From CBDCIS01 sp965217565 (GTDB lineage Bacteria > Chloroflexota > Dehalococcoidia > Lucifugimonadales > CATOSD01), in NCBI GenBank assembly GCA_965217565.1, contig CBDCIS010000003.1, positions 434,001 through 498,000 of the forward strand: a stretch of DNA of 64,000 nt, read 5' to 3'. Both the position numbers and the translations under genes were made by a program. The notes beneath the pieces were generated by a model. The model was not told the DNA's origin, made no database searches, and saw only the letters and a program-made list of their open reading frames with translations. This document shows, in pieces, positions 8,750 to 17,648 of the stretch (positions are counted from its first letter, which is position 1; every line of letters begins with the position of its first letter).

Positions 8750-9535
8750 TCACTCGTCGCCGTCGAAGGCGCCTATCTGCGAAACGCGAGCGTTCTCGTA
8801 AACCCCGAATGTGAAGTTCCTCCCTATTGCGAAGTATTTGGCCCACAGGCGCCAAATGAGTTGCCACTGTTCCGACAGAGGGTCTGCCTTGATGACGGGG
8901 AGTCCAGCTGCAATTGCATCATCCGCGCTAAACAAAGCAGTATGTGTAGGGTTTCTCTCGATCATTGGGCCTTCGAGATTCTTCTTCAACCGCTCCACTT
9001 CCTCAGGATTTCGGTCCGGGTTGCTTTTGAGCGCTTCTTCCAATTGGTCAGAGGTTCGCTGAAGTGCCGAGCGAGCCTGCTGCAGCATGAGCGACGTAAT
9101 GTCGCTCATCAATGAAGCATAGACTGGATAAATCTCCGGGGATTCCTTGACTCTATCCGCCGCTTCATCAACCGCAGCTATGATGTCCTTTGCGGCCACC
9201 ATATTCCCGCCAATGAGAAACTGTGGATCAATGGGGCCCAAGTCGCTTGCGGGACCCATCATGATACGGTGAGCGCCAAGACATAGGAGTGTAGCCGCAC
9301 TCTTTGCCTGATCGGGGACAATGACAGTCAAATCTTTGCACCGCGACTGAGCCGCGCGGACTATGCGAATCGCAATCTCTCCGTCGCCTCCTGGCGAGTG
9401 AAGTAGGAGGTGAAGGTTCTGGCTAGGACTGGCATCGTAGATCAGCTCCTCGAACATCGTAACGCTTGGATCGAAGAGAGGGTCGATCATCACGATAAGA
9501 CGACAACAAAACCTCTCTTCATACCGCTCGATCAT
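8750..9535 (-). CDS. SDH-family Clp-fold serine protease, body of a TAG-interrupted gene
   Basis: The 261-residue frame contains the ClpP/SppA-like fold of the Ser-Asp-His family: LIVMID, LHLLLHSPGGDGEIAIRIV, the nucleophile region DQAKSAATLLCLGAH, then MMGPASDLGPIDPQ and the late NPTHTALFSADDA segment. The C-terminal third is helical. Family members are cytosolic or membrane-associated serine peptidases. The ATG at 9535 directly follows a TAG (9536-9538), and the same frame continues upstream for 30 family-like residues to a well-spaced start at 9628. The gene is therefore probably longer and broken by a nonsense change. The TAGATG junction could still allow reinitiation. Confidence 0.8.
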   Translation of the reverse strand: MIERYEERFCCRLIVMIDPLFDPSVTMFEELIYDASPSQNLHLLLHSPGGDGEIAIRIVRAAQSRCKDLTVIVPDQAKSAATLLCLGAHRIMMGPASDLGPIDPQFLIGGNMVAAKDIIAAVDEAADRVKESPEIYPVYASLMSDITSLMLQQARSALQRTSDQLEEALKSNPDRNPEEVERLKKNLEGPMIERNPTHTALFSADDAIAAGLPVIKADPLSEQWQLIWRLWAKYFAIGRNFTFGVYENARVSQIGAFDGDE

Positions 9536-9628
9536 CTACTGCCGGGCATACTGGTCCGCCCGTTGTGCATGATAGACCGGGCTTTGCGGGGGTACAGGTG
9601 AAAACCTGTCCGTATTTTCCACAGTCAT
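9536..9628 (-). pseudogene. detached N terminus of the Clp-fold protease
   Basis: From an ATG at 9628, preceded by GGAGGGC at a good distance, 30 codons read in the same frame as the protease: MTVENTDRFSPVPPQSPVYH, then a segment ending QYARQ. A TAG follows at 9536-9538. The end joins smoothly to MIERYEERF of the downstream frame. A single G-to-T change (GAG to TAG) would explain the break. Confidence 0.65.
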
Positions 9629-9631
9629 ATT

Positions 9632-9838
9632 TTAGCCCTCCGGCCGCCAGCGGCCGCGCATTGAGAACGTTAGTCGTTTGCCCTTCCTCGCCCTTTGGGT
9701 TTCCCTGCGCACAGCCTTGGCCCTCTCTATTCTCTTTTGCATTGTGGCCCAGTCGGCCTCAAATCAGCCCTCGGTTCCCAGGACCTCGTCCAATGCGGTC
9801 CTCTCCTTTTGGATAGTCTCACGCTCTCCTTTTACCAT
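9632..9838 (-). pseudogene. small basic helical protein with an in-frame TGA
   Basis: The start is the ATG at 9838 after a GGAGGGC site. The frame reads 24 codons (ends VLGTEG), meets TGA at 9764-9766, then continues FEADWATMQKRIERAK and on to a TAA at 9632-9634. The product would be 68 codons, very rich in Lys/Arg/Glu and helical. The stop is three bases upstream of the protease ATG, so the two were probably translationally coupled. Codon usage and the ribosome site argue for a former gene. No family is recognised. Confidence 0.45.
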
Positions 9839-10038
9839 AGCGCCCTCCTGCTACAATAACGCCAATTCATAGAATCTCCCTTTGGTTCATGGTAGCATCC
9901 CCAGCGGAACTACGGCAAATCTCCGACGCAAATTCGCGCCATCCGCCGCACCGTTACGCCGTCGATGTGTTATTATGTGCCACGCCGCAGCCTGCCGACA
10001 GCGACCAATCGGCTCACTAACCAACCGAGGTGAACAGT

Positions 10039-10878
10039 ATGACAACCACTCCGCAACCTACCGACCACTTCGTGGAGGTCAATGGGCTCAACGTACACTA
10101 CGTGGACTGGGGTGGAAGCTCCAACCGCGTCCTGCTGTTCGCGCACGGGCAGGGCGGCAACGCCCACAACTGGGACCATATCGCCAGGGAGTTGCGCGAC
10201 GAGTTCCGCGTGATTGCCCTCGACCAGCGCGGCCACGGCGACACCGACCACACGCGGGAGGGCTACGCGGTGAAGGACTTCGCCGCCGACCTCGCTGAGT
10301 TCGCCGACACCCTCGGCATCGCTCCCTACGACTTCTGCGGGGCCTCGCTGGGTGCGCGCAACGGCATTCCGTACGCCGGCGACCACTCCGACCACCTCAA
10401 GCACTTCGTGTGCCTGGACTATGGCCCGGAGATGAGCCGCGAGTCGGCCCAGAACCAGATTGGCGGCATGAACCGCCGTCCCCTCGGCTGGCGGAGCATC
10501 GACGAGTTCGTGGAGCAGGGCATGGCGAGCAATCCCCGGGCGAAGGAGGAGCACCTGCGGAACTCGGCCCAGCACGGGCTTAGGCTCAACTACGCAGGCA
10601 AGTACGTCGCAAAGCAAGACCCCGATATGTTCTGGATAAACGGCAGCTTCGGCGTCAGAGAGGTCCCCTACCTCTGGGATCAGTGGGCCAAGATAAGATG
10701 CCCCGTGCTGGAGATGAAGGGCGCGGAGAGCAACTTCCTCTCGCCGGAGATTCTCGCGCGAATGAGGGAGCTTCAACCCGGTATGCAGCTTGTGGAGGTG
10801 CCGGAGTCCGGGCACGGCATCTCCGGCGACAACCCCGATTTCCTGGTGCGGGAGCTGCGCCGCTTCCTGGTGGACTAG
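10039..10878 (+). CDS. alpha/beta hydrolase
   Basis: The 279-residue product starts at the ATG at 10039, eight bases after CGAGG. A GTG at 10030 is the only upstream alternative. The fold is shown by the oxyanion segment FAHGQGGNAHNW (about residues 35-46), LDQRGHGDTD, the nucleophile elbow GASLG with Ser103, and a C-terminal ESGHGISGDNP supplying the histidine. Members hydrolyse esters, C-C bonds or epoxides. The substrate cannot be named. A GC-rich hairpin follows the stop. Confidence 0.85.
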   Translation: MTTTPQPTDHFVEVNGLNVHYVDWGGSSNRVLLFAHGQGGNAHNWDHIARELRDEFRVIALDQRGHGDTDHTREGYAVKDFAADLAEFADTLGIAPYDFCGASLGARNGIPYAGDHSDHLKHFVCLDYGPEMSRESAQNQIGGMNRRPLGWRSIDEFVEQGMASNPRAKEEHLRNSAQHGLRLNYAGKYVAKQDPDMFWINGSFGVREVPYLWDQWAKIRCPVLEMKGAESNFLSPEILARMRELQPGMQLVEVPESGHGISGDNPDFLVRELRRFLVD

Positions 10879-10893
10879 GAGCGTCACCCCCAT

Positions 10894-10911
10894 CCCCCGC
10901 TTTCGCGGGGG
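10894..10911. terminator. GC hairpin after the hydrolase gene
   Basis: CCCCCGC and GCGGGGG form a seven-pair stem with a TTTC loop 16 bases past the stop at 10878. There is no clear T run after it, so terminator function is uncertain. The same CCGCTTTCGCGGG core recurs in several intergenic repeats (18065, 23730, 56615). Confidence 0.4.
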
Positions 10912-10994
10912 CAGGCTCCAACCTTCCCCCGTCAAGAGGGAAGGGACAGACTAATAACTGACTACTGACAGACTGGAGTACTGACCAACTAACA

Positions 10995-12569
10995 ATGACT
11001 GACCTGCTAATTACAAACGGCCTCATCATCGACGGCAGCGGCAGCCCCGGCTACTTCGGCGCCGTCAGCGTCGAGGACGAGCGCATCGCCATCCACCGCG
11101 GTGACCCGCCCGCGCTGGACGCCGCCCGCGTGATCGACGCCACGGACCACGTCGTGTGCCCCGGCTTCGTGGACCTGCACTCCCACGCCGGGCTGACCAT
11201 CCTGGGGGAGCCGCACCACGACCCGAAGGTGCGCCAGGGCGTGACCACCGAGCTAATCGGCATCGACGGCATCTCCCACTCGCCCTTCAAGACCCGCGAG
11301 GAGCTGCAACGCTACATTTGGCTCGACTCCGGCCTGAACGGATACCCGCCGGCCCCGGGGGACTGGCTGAGCGTCGCCGACCAGCTCGGCAAGTACGACA
11401 ACACCGTCGCCATCAACATCGCCTACATCCTGGGCAACTCCTCCGTCCGCATATGGGGCGTCGGCTGGAACGACAGGCCCGCGACGGGCGCGGAGCTCGA
11501 GGACATGAAGGCGGTCGTGCGCGAGGCGATGGAGGAGGGCGCATGGGGCCTCTCAACCGGCCTCGACTACCCGCCGGGAGCCTACGCCAGCACTGACGAG
11601 CTCGTCGCGCTGTCTGAGGCCTCCGCGAGGATGGGCGGCTTCTACCACACCCACACGCGGGCGAGTCTCAGGTCGAAGGGACTGCTCGCCCCCTGGGAGG
11701 AGGCGCTCGACATCGGACGCCGCGGCGGCAGCCCCGTCCACCTTACCCACTACCGGCAGAGCGCGCAGGGTGTCGGCAGCCACCTGGACTACCTCGGCCT
11801 AGTCGAGGACGCCCGCGAGGAGGGACTCGACGTCACCTTCGACTGCTACACCTATCCCTACTCCGGTACGACTGTCACCATCGGCCTTCCCCACTGGGCG
11901 AAGGACGGCGGCCCCGAACGGCTGATGGCCGCTCTCCAGGACCCGGGCGACCGCGCCAAGATGAAGAGCCAGTTGAGCGCCGAGAGGCTTCAGAACAACT
12001 GGCTGACCAATTTCAACCAGCCGCAGAACAAGAAGTACGACGGCCGCTCGATCGAGGAGATCGCGGAGATGCGTGGGCAGGACGCCGCGGACGCGCTCTT
12101 CGACCTGCTAATAGAGGAGAAGTTGGGAATTTCCACGGTGGGATTGGGGACCAACCAGAACACGCTCCACGCCTTCGTCGCGCACCCTCATGGCATGATA
12201 GCAAGCGACGCGATACTGTTCGGCGAGTTCCCAAGCCCCAGGACCTACGGCTGCTTTCCCATCGTGCTGGCCGAGTTCGTGCGCGCCGAGAAGCACCTGA
12301 GATTGCCGGAGGCGATACGCAAGATGACGTCGTTCCCGGCGCAGCGGCTCGGTCTGCCGGACAGAGGCCTGCTGGTGGACGGTTTTAAGGCCGACATTGT
12401 GATTTTCGATCCGAAAACGGTGAAGGCCCCTGCCACGAAAAGGCAGCCGAAACAGTACCCCATAGGCATAGAATATGTTATCGTCAACGGGCAAATCGTG
12501 ATAGAAAAAGGCCAGAACACGGGCGCGCTGCCAGGCCGCGCAATTCGCCGCGGGAGGCCATCGACTTAG
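10995..12569 (+). CDS. D-aminoacylase / N-acyl-D-amino-acid deacylase family amidohydrolase
   Basis: The 524-residue protein has the D-aminoacylase layout. There is an N-terminal LLITNGLIIDGSG strand, the HxH ligands His62 and His64 in FVDLHSHAG, and GVTTELIGIDG. The body includes GLSTGLDYPPGAY and THTR, the His-rich LTHYRQSAQ segment, and a C-terminal LPDRGLLVDGFKADIVIFDP that returns to the small beta domain. Such enzymes remove N-acyl groups from D-amino acids or related amides using one or two zinc ions. Specificity is not assigned. It lies between the hydrolase and dnaA and is not clearly part of an operon with either. Confidence 0.85.
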   Translation: MTDLLITNGLIIDGSGSPGYFGAVSVEDERIAIHRGDPPALDAARVIDATDHVVCPGFVDLHSHAGLTILGEPHHDPKVRQGVTTELIGIDGISHSPFKTREELQRYIWLDSGLNGYPPAPGDWLSVADQLGKYDNTVAINIAYILGNSSVRIWGVGWNDRPATGAELEDMKAVVREAMEEGAWGLSTGLDYPPGAYASTDELVALSEASARMGGFYHTHTRASLRSKGLLAPWEEALDIGRRGGSPVHLTHYRQSAQGVGSHLDYLGLVEDAREEGLDVTFDCYTYPYSGTTVTIGLPHWAKDGGPERLMAALQDPGDRAKMKSQLSAERLQNNWLTNFNQPQNKKYDGRSIEEIAEMRGQDAADALFDLLIEEKLGISTVGLGTNQNTLHAFVAHPHGMIASDAILFGEFPSPRTYGCFPIVLAEFVRAEKHLRLPEAIRKMTSFPAQRLGLPDRGLLVDGFKADIVIFDPKTVKAPATKRQPKQYPIGIEYVIVNGQIVIEKGQNTGALPGRAIRRGRPST

Positions 12570-12701
12570 GCCAGGAAGCGTGCCACACTGTTGGCCTTTC
12601 CAACGGTTTTTGGGGATGCCCCACCCTCTTTTTCTTCAGGGGCAAGCGCCCAAGACCGTGGTGAAATAGGGGTTCCCCCTAATACCTTAGAGGCTCTCTC
12701 T

Positions 12702-14078
12702 ATGTCCGCTTTGAATGCCACGCACGTGTGGGAAGCAGTGCTAGGCGACCTACAGCTCCAAGTAACCCGGCCCAGCTACGAGACATGGCTCAAGGAAACG
12801 GTAGGCGTTGCCCGCGAGGACGACGTGTTCGTCGTCGGCACGCCCAGCGCATTCGTCGCGGAGATGCTCCAGCAACGGATGTACTCGCTTATCTCGGAGG
12901 CCATGGAACGGGTGACGAAAAGCCACGTCCAGTTGCGTTTCGTAGTCCTGCCGAAAGAGAAGGCGCCCGCCCCGCGCCAATCCACCGACACCGGCGCCAT
13001 GAATGGGGCCGGAGACGCGCCCTCCACGCAGCCTCCCGGGCAGCGTCCGGCAGTTGCCGCTCACCACGCGGTATCCCTCAACTCCAAGTACGCCTTCGAG
13101 ACCTTCATCGTCGGCAAGTCCAACGAGCTTGCGCACGCGGCGGCGCTCGCGGTCGCCGATCAGCCTGGCCTCGTTTACAACCCCTTGGTCATGTACGCCG
13201 GCGTCGGGCTGGGCAAGACCCACCTGCTCCACGCCATCGGCCGCCGCGTCAAGTCCACCAGCATGTCGCTCATCTACACCACCACCGAAGACTTCACGTC
13301 CGATTACATCAAATCCATACGCGAGGGCAAGACCGAGGACTTCCGGAACACCTATCGCAGCGCGGACCTGTTGCTGCTCGACGACATCCAGTTCCTCATC
13401 GGCAAGGAGCAGACCCAGGAGGGCTTCTTCCACACCTTCAACGCGCTTCACATGGCCAACCGCCAGATCGTCATCACCAGCGACCGCCCGGTTACGGCCC
13501 TTACACTGCTGGAAGACCGCATCAGGTCCCGGTTGCAGGGCGGCCTCGTCGTCGATATACAGCCGCCCGACATCGAAACCCGCATGGACATACTGCGCGC
13601 TAAGGCCGAGCAAATAGGCCTCGCCCTCAAGCCGCTGATTCTCGAGATGCTCGCCGAGCGGGTTCGCACGAACATACGTGAACTTGAAGGCAATCTGAAC
13701 CGCGTCGTAGCCTATGCCAAGCTTACCCAAAGCGAAATCACGCCCGAGCTAGTCAACGACGCTATCTCTGACCTGCCTCGTCAACGGGAGCTGTCTGATG
13801 AGATGGTGCTCACCGCGGTGGCCTCCTACTACAGGTTGGACAGGGAGGCCATCAAGGGCCGCAAGCGGGACAAGAAGACCGTTCGCGCCCGGCAGGTCGC
13901 CATGTACCTGATGAAAGAGGACGCCAACCTGCGCTCAACTGCCATAGGACGCTTCCTCGGCGGCAAAGACCACACGACGGTGCAGCACGGCTGTCGGACT
14001 ATCGAGAACCGCCAACACAACGACTCCCAGTTGCGGCGCGAGATCTTCGCCATACGCGAGATCCTTGTAAAAGACTAA
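12702..14078 (+). CDS. dnaA: chromosomal replication initiator DnaA
   Basis: The product is 458 residues from the ATG at 12702. A longer frame from a TTG at 12591 lacks family-like sequence. Domain I is at about residues 8-85 (VTRPSYETWLKE). A Pro/Gln-rich linker follows, then the AAA+ domain with Walker A GVGLGKTH (about 167-174), Walker B LLLDDIQFL and the sensor/arginine region. Domain IV has DHTTVQHGC, the DnaA-box-reading helix. It binds ATP, loads at oriC and opens the duplex. The oriC lies directly downstream, which is a common arrangement. dnaN is not adjacent. Confidence 0.98.
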   Translation: MSALNATHVWEAVLGDLQLQVTRPSYETWLKETVGVAREDDVFVVGTPSAFVAEMLQQRMYSLISEAMERVTKSHVQLRFVVLPKEKAPAPRQSTDTGAMNGAGDAPSTQPPGQRPAVAAHHAVSLNSKYAFETFIVGKSNELAHAAALAVADQPGLVYNPLVMYAGVGLGKTHLLHAIGRRVKSTSMSLIYTTTEDFTSDYIKSIREGKTEDFRNTYRSADLLLLDDIQFLIGKEQTQEGFFHTFNALHMANRQIVITSDRPVTALTLLEDRIRSRLQGGLVVDIQPPDIETRMDILRAKAEQIGLALKPLILEMLAERVRTNIRELEGNLNRVVAYAKLTQSEITPELVNDAISDLPRQRELSDEMVLTAVASYYRLDREAIKGRKRDKKTVRARQVAMYLMKEDANLRSTAIGRFLGGKDHTTVQHGCRTIENRQHNDSQLRREIFAIREILVKD

Positions 14079-14314
14079 TTCGCGTCGGATGAGGCCACTT
14101 CCGAGGGCCCGCCACACCGACTTGAAGAACTGCCCAAACGTCGGCGGCCCGATGCCCGTGCCGAGCCAGTTGGTAAACAAGACGCTGGCGACGATCCGCC
14201 ACCCATAGATAGAATGAGCGGCCTATACCTGGAATCGCACATCCGATTCGTCCAACACCTAGTACCCTTTCAGACTTGAGATTAAACCCAAAATCAACAC
14301 ACTTTACATAATCC

Positions 14315-14364
14315 TGTGGATAACTTGCCCAAAACCGTGGATAACCAACCTAACTTGTGGATAA
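14315..14364 (-). promoter_or_regulatory. three phased DnaA boxes
   Basis: TGTGGATAA at 14315-14323, CGTGGATAA at 14336-14344 and TGTGGATAA at 14356-14364 are minus-strand matches to TTATNCACA. Their starts are 21 and 20 bases apart, about two helical turns, so DnaA molecules would line up on one face. Confidence 0.85.
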
Positions 14365-14493
14365 CTCACCGCACGTGACCCGACAACCGCATGCCTATCC
14401 ACGGCAAGGCAAACATATCCCCACCACATCCCCATTTATCCCAACCAGTCCATGCTACAATAGCACGACAAACACCCAACCTAACAACAACAC

Positions 14494-14532
14494 ATATCCA
14501 CGCAATCCACAGCACTACTATTATTACTATTA
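14494..14532 (+). promoter_or_regulatory. tandem DnaA boxes plus DnaA-trios (unwinding site)
   Basis: Two head-to-tail 9-mers resembling DnaA boxes (ATATCCACG at 14494-14502 and CAATCCACA at 14503-14511) are followed by a three-base spacer and six trinucleotides CTA CTA TTA TTA CTA TTA at 14515-14532. On the other strand these read as DnaA-trios. AT-rich sequence continues into the first codons of obgE. Confidence 0.75.
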
Positions 14533-14544
14533 GAGATTAAGAAT

Positions 14545-15804
14545 TTGATAGATCAGGTATATGTTCGCATCATTAGCGGTAATGGTGGCAATGGTGTTGT
14601 CAGTGGGCGGCGCGAGAAGTTCGTGCCGCGAGGTGGGCCTGACGGCGGCGATGGCGGCGATGGTGGCAATGTCCTTCTCCGCTGCGACCCGAACGTCAAC
14701 ACCCTTACCGCGTTCGAGTACAGGCGCAGGTTCGTTGCCAGCCCAGGCGGGAACGGCTCCGGCGCGCGCAAGCATGGCAAGCGTGGAGCGGACGTTGAGC
14801 TAGCAGTTCCCGTCGGAACCCAGGTCTGGACCGCGGCCAGTGACCGCCGTCTGTTGGCGGACATGTCCGTAGCTGGTGAGATTGTCGTGGCCGCTAAGGG
14901 GGGTAGGGGTGGGAGGGGAAATACCCACTTCGTTTCTCCTACGACCAGGTATCCCATGCTGGCCGAGGCTGGCGAACCGGGTGAGGAGCTACGTCTGTGT
15001 CTCGAGTTGAAGTTGCTCGCGGATGTCGGCATTATCGGCTCGCCCAACGCGGGCAAGTCCAGCCTGCTTGCGGCCGCGACGCAGGCCCGCCCGCGCATAG
15101 CCGACTACCCCTTCACTACGCTGGAGCCGGCGCTTGGCGTTGTGGTTAGGCGTTACGCTAGCTTCGTCATGGTGGACATCCCCGGCATCATCGAGGGCGC
15201 GCATCAGGGCGCTGGGCTTGGGCACGACTTCCTCCGCCATGTCGAGCGCACGAGGGCGCTGATCCACGTCATAGATGGATCGGTCGCAGACCCTCTGGCT
15301 GAGTGGCGTCTGGTCAACGACGAGTTGCGGCTGTTCGATGAGCGACTAGCAGACAAACCGCAACTCGTCGTCGTGAACAAGATCGATATGCCCGAGGTGG
15401 AGACCAGGCTGGCTGATACAATCCAACGCCTTGCCCATCTGGGTCTGCCTACCTACGCCATATCGGCTGTGTCTAGCCAGGGTATAGACGCCCTCATGGA
15501 CGCCGCGCTCCTGACCCTTGCCGGTTCCGGCAAGACGGAGGCGCCGGGAGGCCAGGACATACCGGTGCTGAGGCCCAGGCCACGCAGAACTCCCGTCAAA
15601 GTATGCAGGATGGGAGACGACTTTGTGGTGGACGTCCCCGCCGCGGCGCGAATAGCCGTGATGGTCGATCAGCGCGACTGGCACGCCCGGACCCAGTTCT
15701 ACAGTTACCTTACGCGCATTGGCGTGGTCAAGGCATTGGAAGACGCTGGCGTCGCCCCGGGGGACACCGTCCGCATTGGCGAAATGGAATGGGAGTGGGG
15801 ATAG
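14545..15804 (+). CDS. obgE: GTPase Obg
   Basis: The 419-residue protein starts at a TTG (14545). No strong ribosome site precedes it, but the translated N terminus IDQVYVRIISGNGGNG is the canonical glycine-rich Obg fold (residues 1-155, with GGPDGGDGGDGGNV). The G domain follows with GSPNAGKSS, DIPGIIEGA and NKIDMP. The last about 75 residues form the OCT domain. Obg binds GTP/GDP, acts in 50S maturation and the stringent response. The gene heads obgE-nadD-pyrE-phosphatase. Its 5' end overlaps the AT-rich edge of oriC. Confidence 0.95.
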   Translation: MIDQVYVRIISGNGGNGVVSGRREKFVPRGGPDGGDGGDGGNVLLRCDPNVNTLTAFEYRRRFVASPGGNGSGARKHGKRGADVELAVPVGTQVWTAASDRRLLADMSVAGEIVVAAKGGRGGRGNTHFVSPTTRYPMLAEAGEPGEELRLCLELKLLADVGIIGSPNAGKSSLLAAATQARPRIADYPFTTLEPALGVVVRRYASFVMVDIPGIIEGAHQGAGLGHDFLRHVERTRALIHVIDGSVADPLAEWRLVNDELRLFDERLADKPQLVVVNKIDMPEVETRLADTIQRLAHLGLPTYAISAVSSQGIDALMDAALLTLAGSGKTEAPGGQDIPVLRPRPRRTPVKVCRMGDDFVVDVPAAARIAVMVDQRDWHARTQFYSYLTRIGVVKALEDAGVAPGDTVRIGEMEWEWG

Positions 15805-15805
15805 G

Positions 15806-16402
15806 GTGAAGATCGGCATATTCGGCGGCACGTTCGACCCTATCCACACAGGCCACCTCATTGTCGCTGAGGAGGCGATGAGCCAGCTGGGTCTCGACGA
15901 GGTGTTGTTTGTGCCTGCGGGCCAACCCTGGTTCAAGACAGGTCAGCAGGTAACCGGCGCCCACCATCGACTGGCCATGGTCGAACTGGCCATAGCGTCC
16001 AACCCGCGCTTCCGGGCGTCTCGTATCGAGGTGGCGAGGCCCGGCCCAACCTACACGGTCGATACCCTCGTGGAGCTGCGCCGGCATTTGGGACCGGATG
16101 TCGAGATGTACCTGATACTCGGCATGGACGCATTGCGTGAGATGCGCAGGTGGCGTTGCGCGGCGCGCGTCTTCGACTTGGCGACCGTCGCCGGGGTCAC
16201 CCGCCCCGGCAGTGACTACGACCTCAAGACACTGGAAGCAATCTTCCCGGGGACGTCGGAGCGTACCGTAATGCTGAGCGTGCCGCTTATCGACATAGGT
16301 GCGACCGACCTGCGCCGGCGTGTGGCGGACGGCCTGTCGATAAGGTATCTTGTGCCTGGGAGCGTCGAGGTGTACATTCGCGAGCAAGGCTTGTATAAGT
16401 GA
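15806..16402 (+). CDS. nadD: nicotinate-nucleotide adenylyltransferase
   Basis: The product is 198 residues from the GTG at 15806, one base after the obgE stop. A longer frame starts inside obgE. The nucleotidyltransferase signature GGTFDPIHTGH (about residues 6-16) with its HxGH-type motif is present, as are VPAGQPWFK and, near the C terminus, IGATDLRRR, a variant of the ISxTxIR motif. It makes deamido-NAD from nicotinate mononucleotide and ATP. The tight spacing to obgE implies coupled translation. Confidence 0.95.
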   Translation: MKIGIFGGTFDPIHTGHLIVAEEAMSQLGLDEVLFVPAGQPWFKTGQQVTGAHHRLAMVELAIASNPRFRASRIEVARPGPTYTVDTLVELRRHLGPDVEMYLILGMDALREMRRWRCAARVFDLATVAGVTRPGSDYDLKTLEAIFPGTSERTVMLSVPLIDIGATDLRRRVADGLSIRYLVPGSVEVYIREQGLYK

Positions 16403-16418
16403 ATCGGAGGGTGCGAAC

Positions 16419-16982
16419 GTGAGCAATCCCGAGGCCGAGACCATCCTTGCGCTGGCGAAGCGCAAGGGCGCGTTGCAATTCGGCGAGTTCGAGCTCTCCG
16501 CGGGCGGTGTCAGCCCCTACTACTTCGATGGTCGTCTGATAACCCTGGACCCTGAGGGCGCCTATCACGTGAGCAGGGCCCTGCTGCCGATTCTCAGGCA
16601 GTGCGGCGCGGAGGCCATCGCGGGGCCAACGCTCGGGGCAGACCCCATAGTGTCCGCGGTCGCGCTGATGAGCTACCAGGAGGGCAGCCCCATACCGGGC
16701 CTCATCGTGCGCAAGGAGGCGAAGGGGCACGGCGGGCGGCGAGCAATCGAGGGCCCGCTGCCCCGGGGCGGCCGGGTCGCGGTGGTGGACGACGCCTGCA
16801 CCAGCGGCGCGAGTCTCTTCCACGCCATCGAGGCGGTGGAAGCGGCGGGGGCCCAGGTCGTCAAGGTGTTGTCCATCCTCGACCGGCGGGAGGGTGGTTC
16901 CGACGAGCTTCGTCGGCGCGGCTACGACTTCACCGCGCTGCTCGAGGCTAACGACAAGGGCGAGATCACGGCGGCGGGCTAA
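16419..16982 (+). CDS. pyrE: orotate phosphoribosyltransferase
   Basis: The product is 187 residues from the GTG at 16419, eight bases after CGGAGG. Upstream in-frame codons lie in nadD. The key features are FELSAGGVSPYYFDGR (orotate-site region), a catalytic loop RKEAKGHGGRR and the PRPP motif VVDDACTSGAS. It joins orotate to PRPP in pyrimidine synthesis. No other pyr gene is seen, so the gene is placed with obgE and nadD rather than in a pyrimidine operon. Confidence 0.93.
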   Translation: MSNPEAETILALAKRKGALQFGEFELSAGGVSPYYFDGRLITLDPEGAYHVSRALLPILRQCGAEAIAGPTLGADPIVSAVALMSYQEGSPIPGLIVRKEAKGHGGRRAIEGPLPRGGRVAVVDDACTSGASLFHAIEAVEAAGAQVVKVLSILDRREGGSDELRRRGYDFTALLEANDKGEITAAG

Positions 16983-16988
16983 CCGGCT

Positions 16989-17633
16989 ATGAGAATCATA
17001 TTCGTCCGACACGCCGAAACCGCCGCCAACGCCGAGGGCCGGCTCCAGGGCCACACGGAGTTCGACCTGTCGTCGGCAGGCGTCCAACAGGCGGAGAGGC
17101 TCTACGAACGCTTCCAGGCAGAGGACTTCCAACCCACGCACATCTACACCAGCCCGTTGCGGCGCACCGCTGAGACGGCGAGGATAGCGTCCCGTTCCTG
17201 GCGCGTGCCCGTAGTTCATTGGGACGACCTGAAGGAGCACGCCGTGGGCGTCTTCTCGGGGCTGACCATGGACGAAGCCGAGCGCAAGTTCCCAGATATG
17301 GTCTGCGAGTTCCAGAAGTCCCGCGATTGGGACGTCGTTAGGAACGCCGAGACCTTCCGGCAGCGGCGCGCTCGTGCCCAGCGTGTCATCGATGCCACGG
17401 TCGCCCACCATTCAGACGACGACGTGGTTATGCTGTTCACTCACGGCGGGATCCTCCAGTTCATACTGGCCGCGCTAATGGGCACCGACCGCGTATGGGG
17501 GGTGCCGGTCGGCAACACCGCAATCTTCGAATTCGCTCTAGACAGGCGCCGCTGGGCCTCCGAAGGCGCCGACCGGTTGAACAACTCCTTCTGGCGCATC
17601 CTCCGCTTCAACGACACCACGCACCTGTCGTAG
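16989..17633 (+). CDS. histidine phosphatase family protein
   Basis: The 214-residue protein carries the phosphoglycerate-mutase-like catalytic core: IIFVRHAETAANAEGRLQG at the N terminus with the phospho-accepting His8, RTAETA, a catalytic Glu region and FTHGG with the second histidine. It starts six bases after pyrE, so it is probably the last gene of that operon. Substrates in this family vary widely (sugar phosphates, nucleotides, cobalamin intermediates). None is assignable here. Confidence 0.88.
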   Translation: MRIIFVRHAETAANAEGRLQGHTEFDLSSAGVQQAERLYERFQAEDFQPTHIYTSPLRRTAETARIASRSWRVPVVHWDDLKEHAVGVFSGLTMDEAERKFPDMVCEFQKSRDWDVVRNAETFRQRRARAQRVIDATVAHHSDDDVVMLFTHGGILQFILAALMGTDRVWGVPVGNTAIFEFALDRRRWASEGADRLNNSFWRILRFNDTTHLS

Positions 17634-17648
17634 CGTGGGGCGTGGCCC

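Larger units (their letters stand above)
14079..14544. other. oriC: replication origin (oriC) between dnaA and obgE
   Basis: No gene is present in these 466 bases. From 14270 the sequence is much richer in A/T than its surroundings. It contains three good DnaA boxes at 14315, 14336 and 14356, several degenerate ones, and at its right edge two tandem boxes followed by a CTA/TTA trinucleotide run. This matches the basal unwinding system described in Bacillus subtilis (Richardson and colleagues): DnaA box, short G/C spacer, DnaA-trios. Confidence 0.85.

Noticed and set aside
8750..9838. Stop-codon reassignment to explain TAG, TGA and TAA in coding frames
   Set aside because: All three codons terminate other intact genes in the window, e.g. 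TGA for DUF971, TAG for obgE, and TAA elsewhere. Reassignment is not supported.
12591..12701. Upstream extension of dnaA from a TTG
   Set aside because: The added residues (starting AFPTVFGD) do not resemble domain I, which begins at the ATG at 12702.
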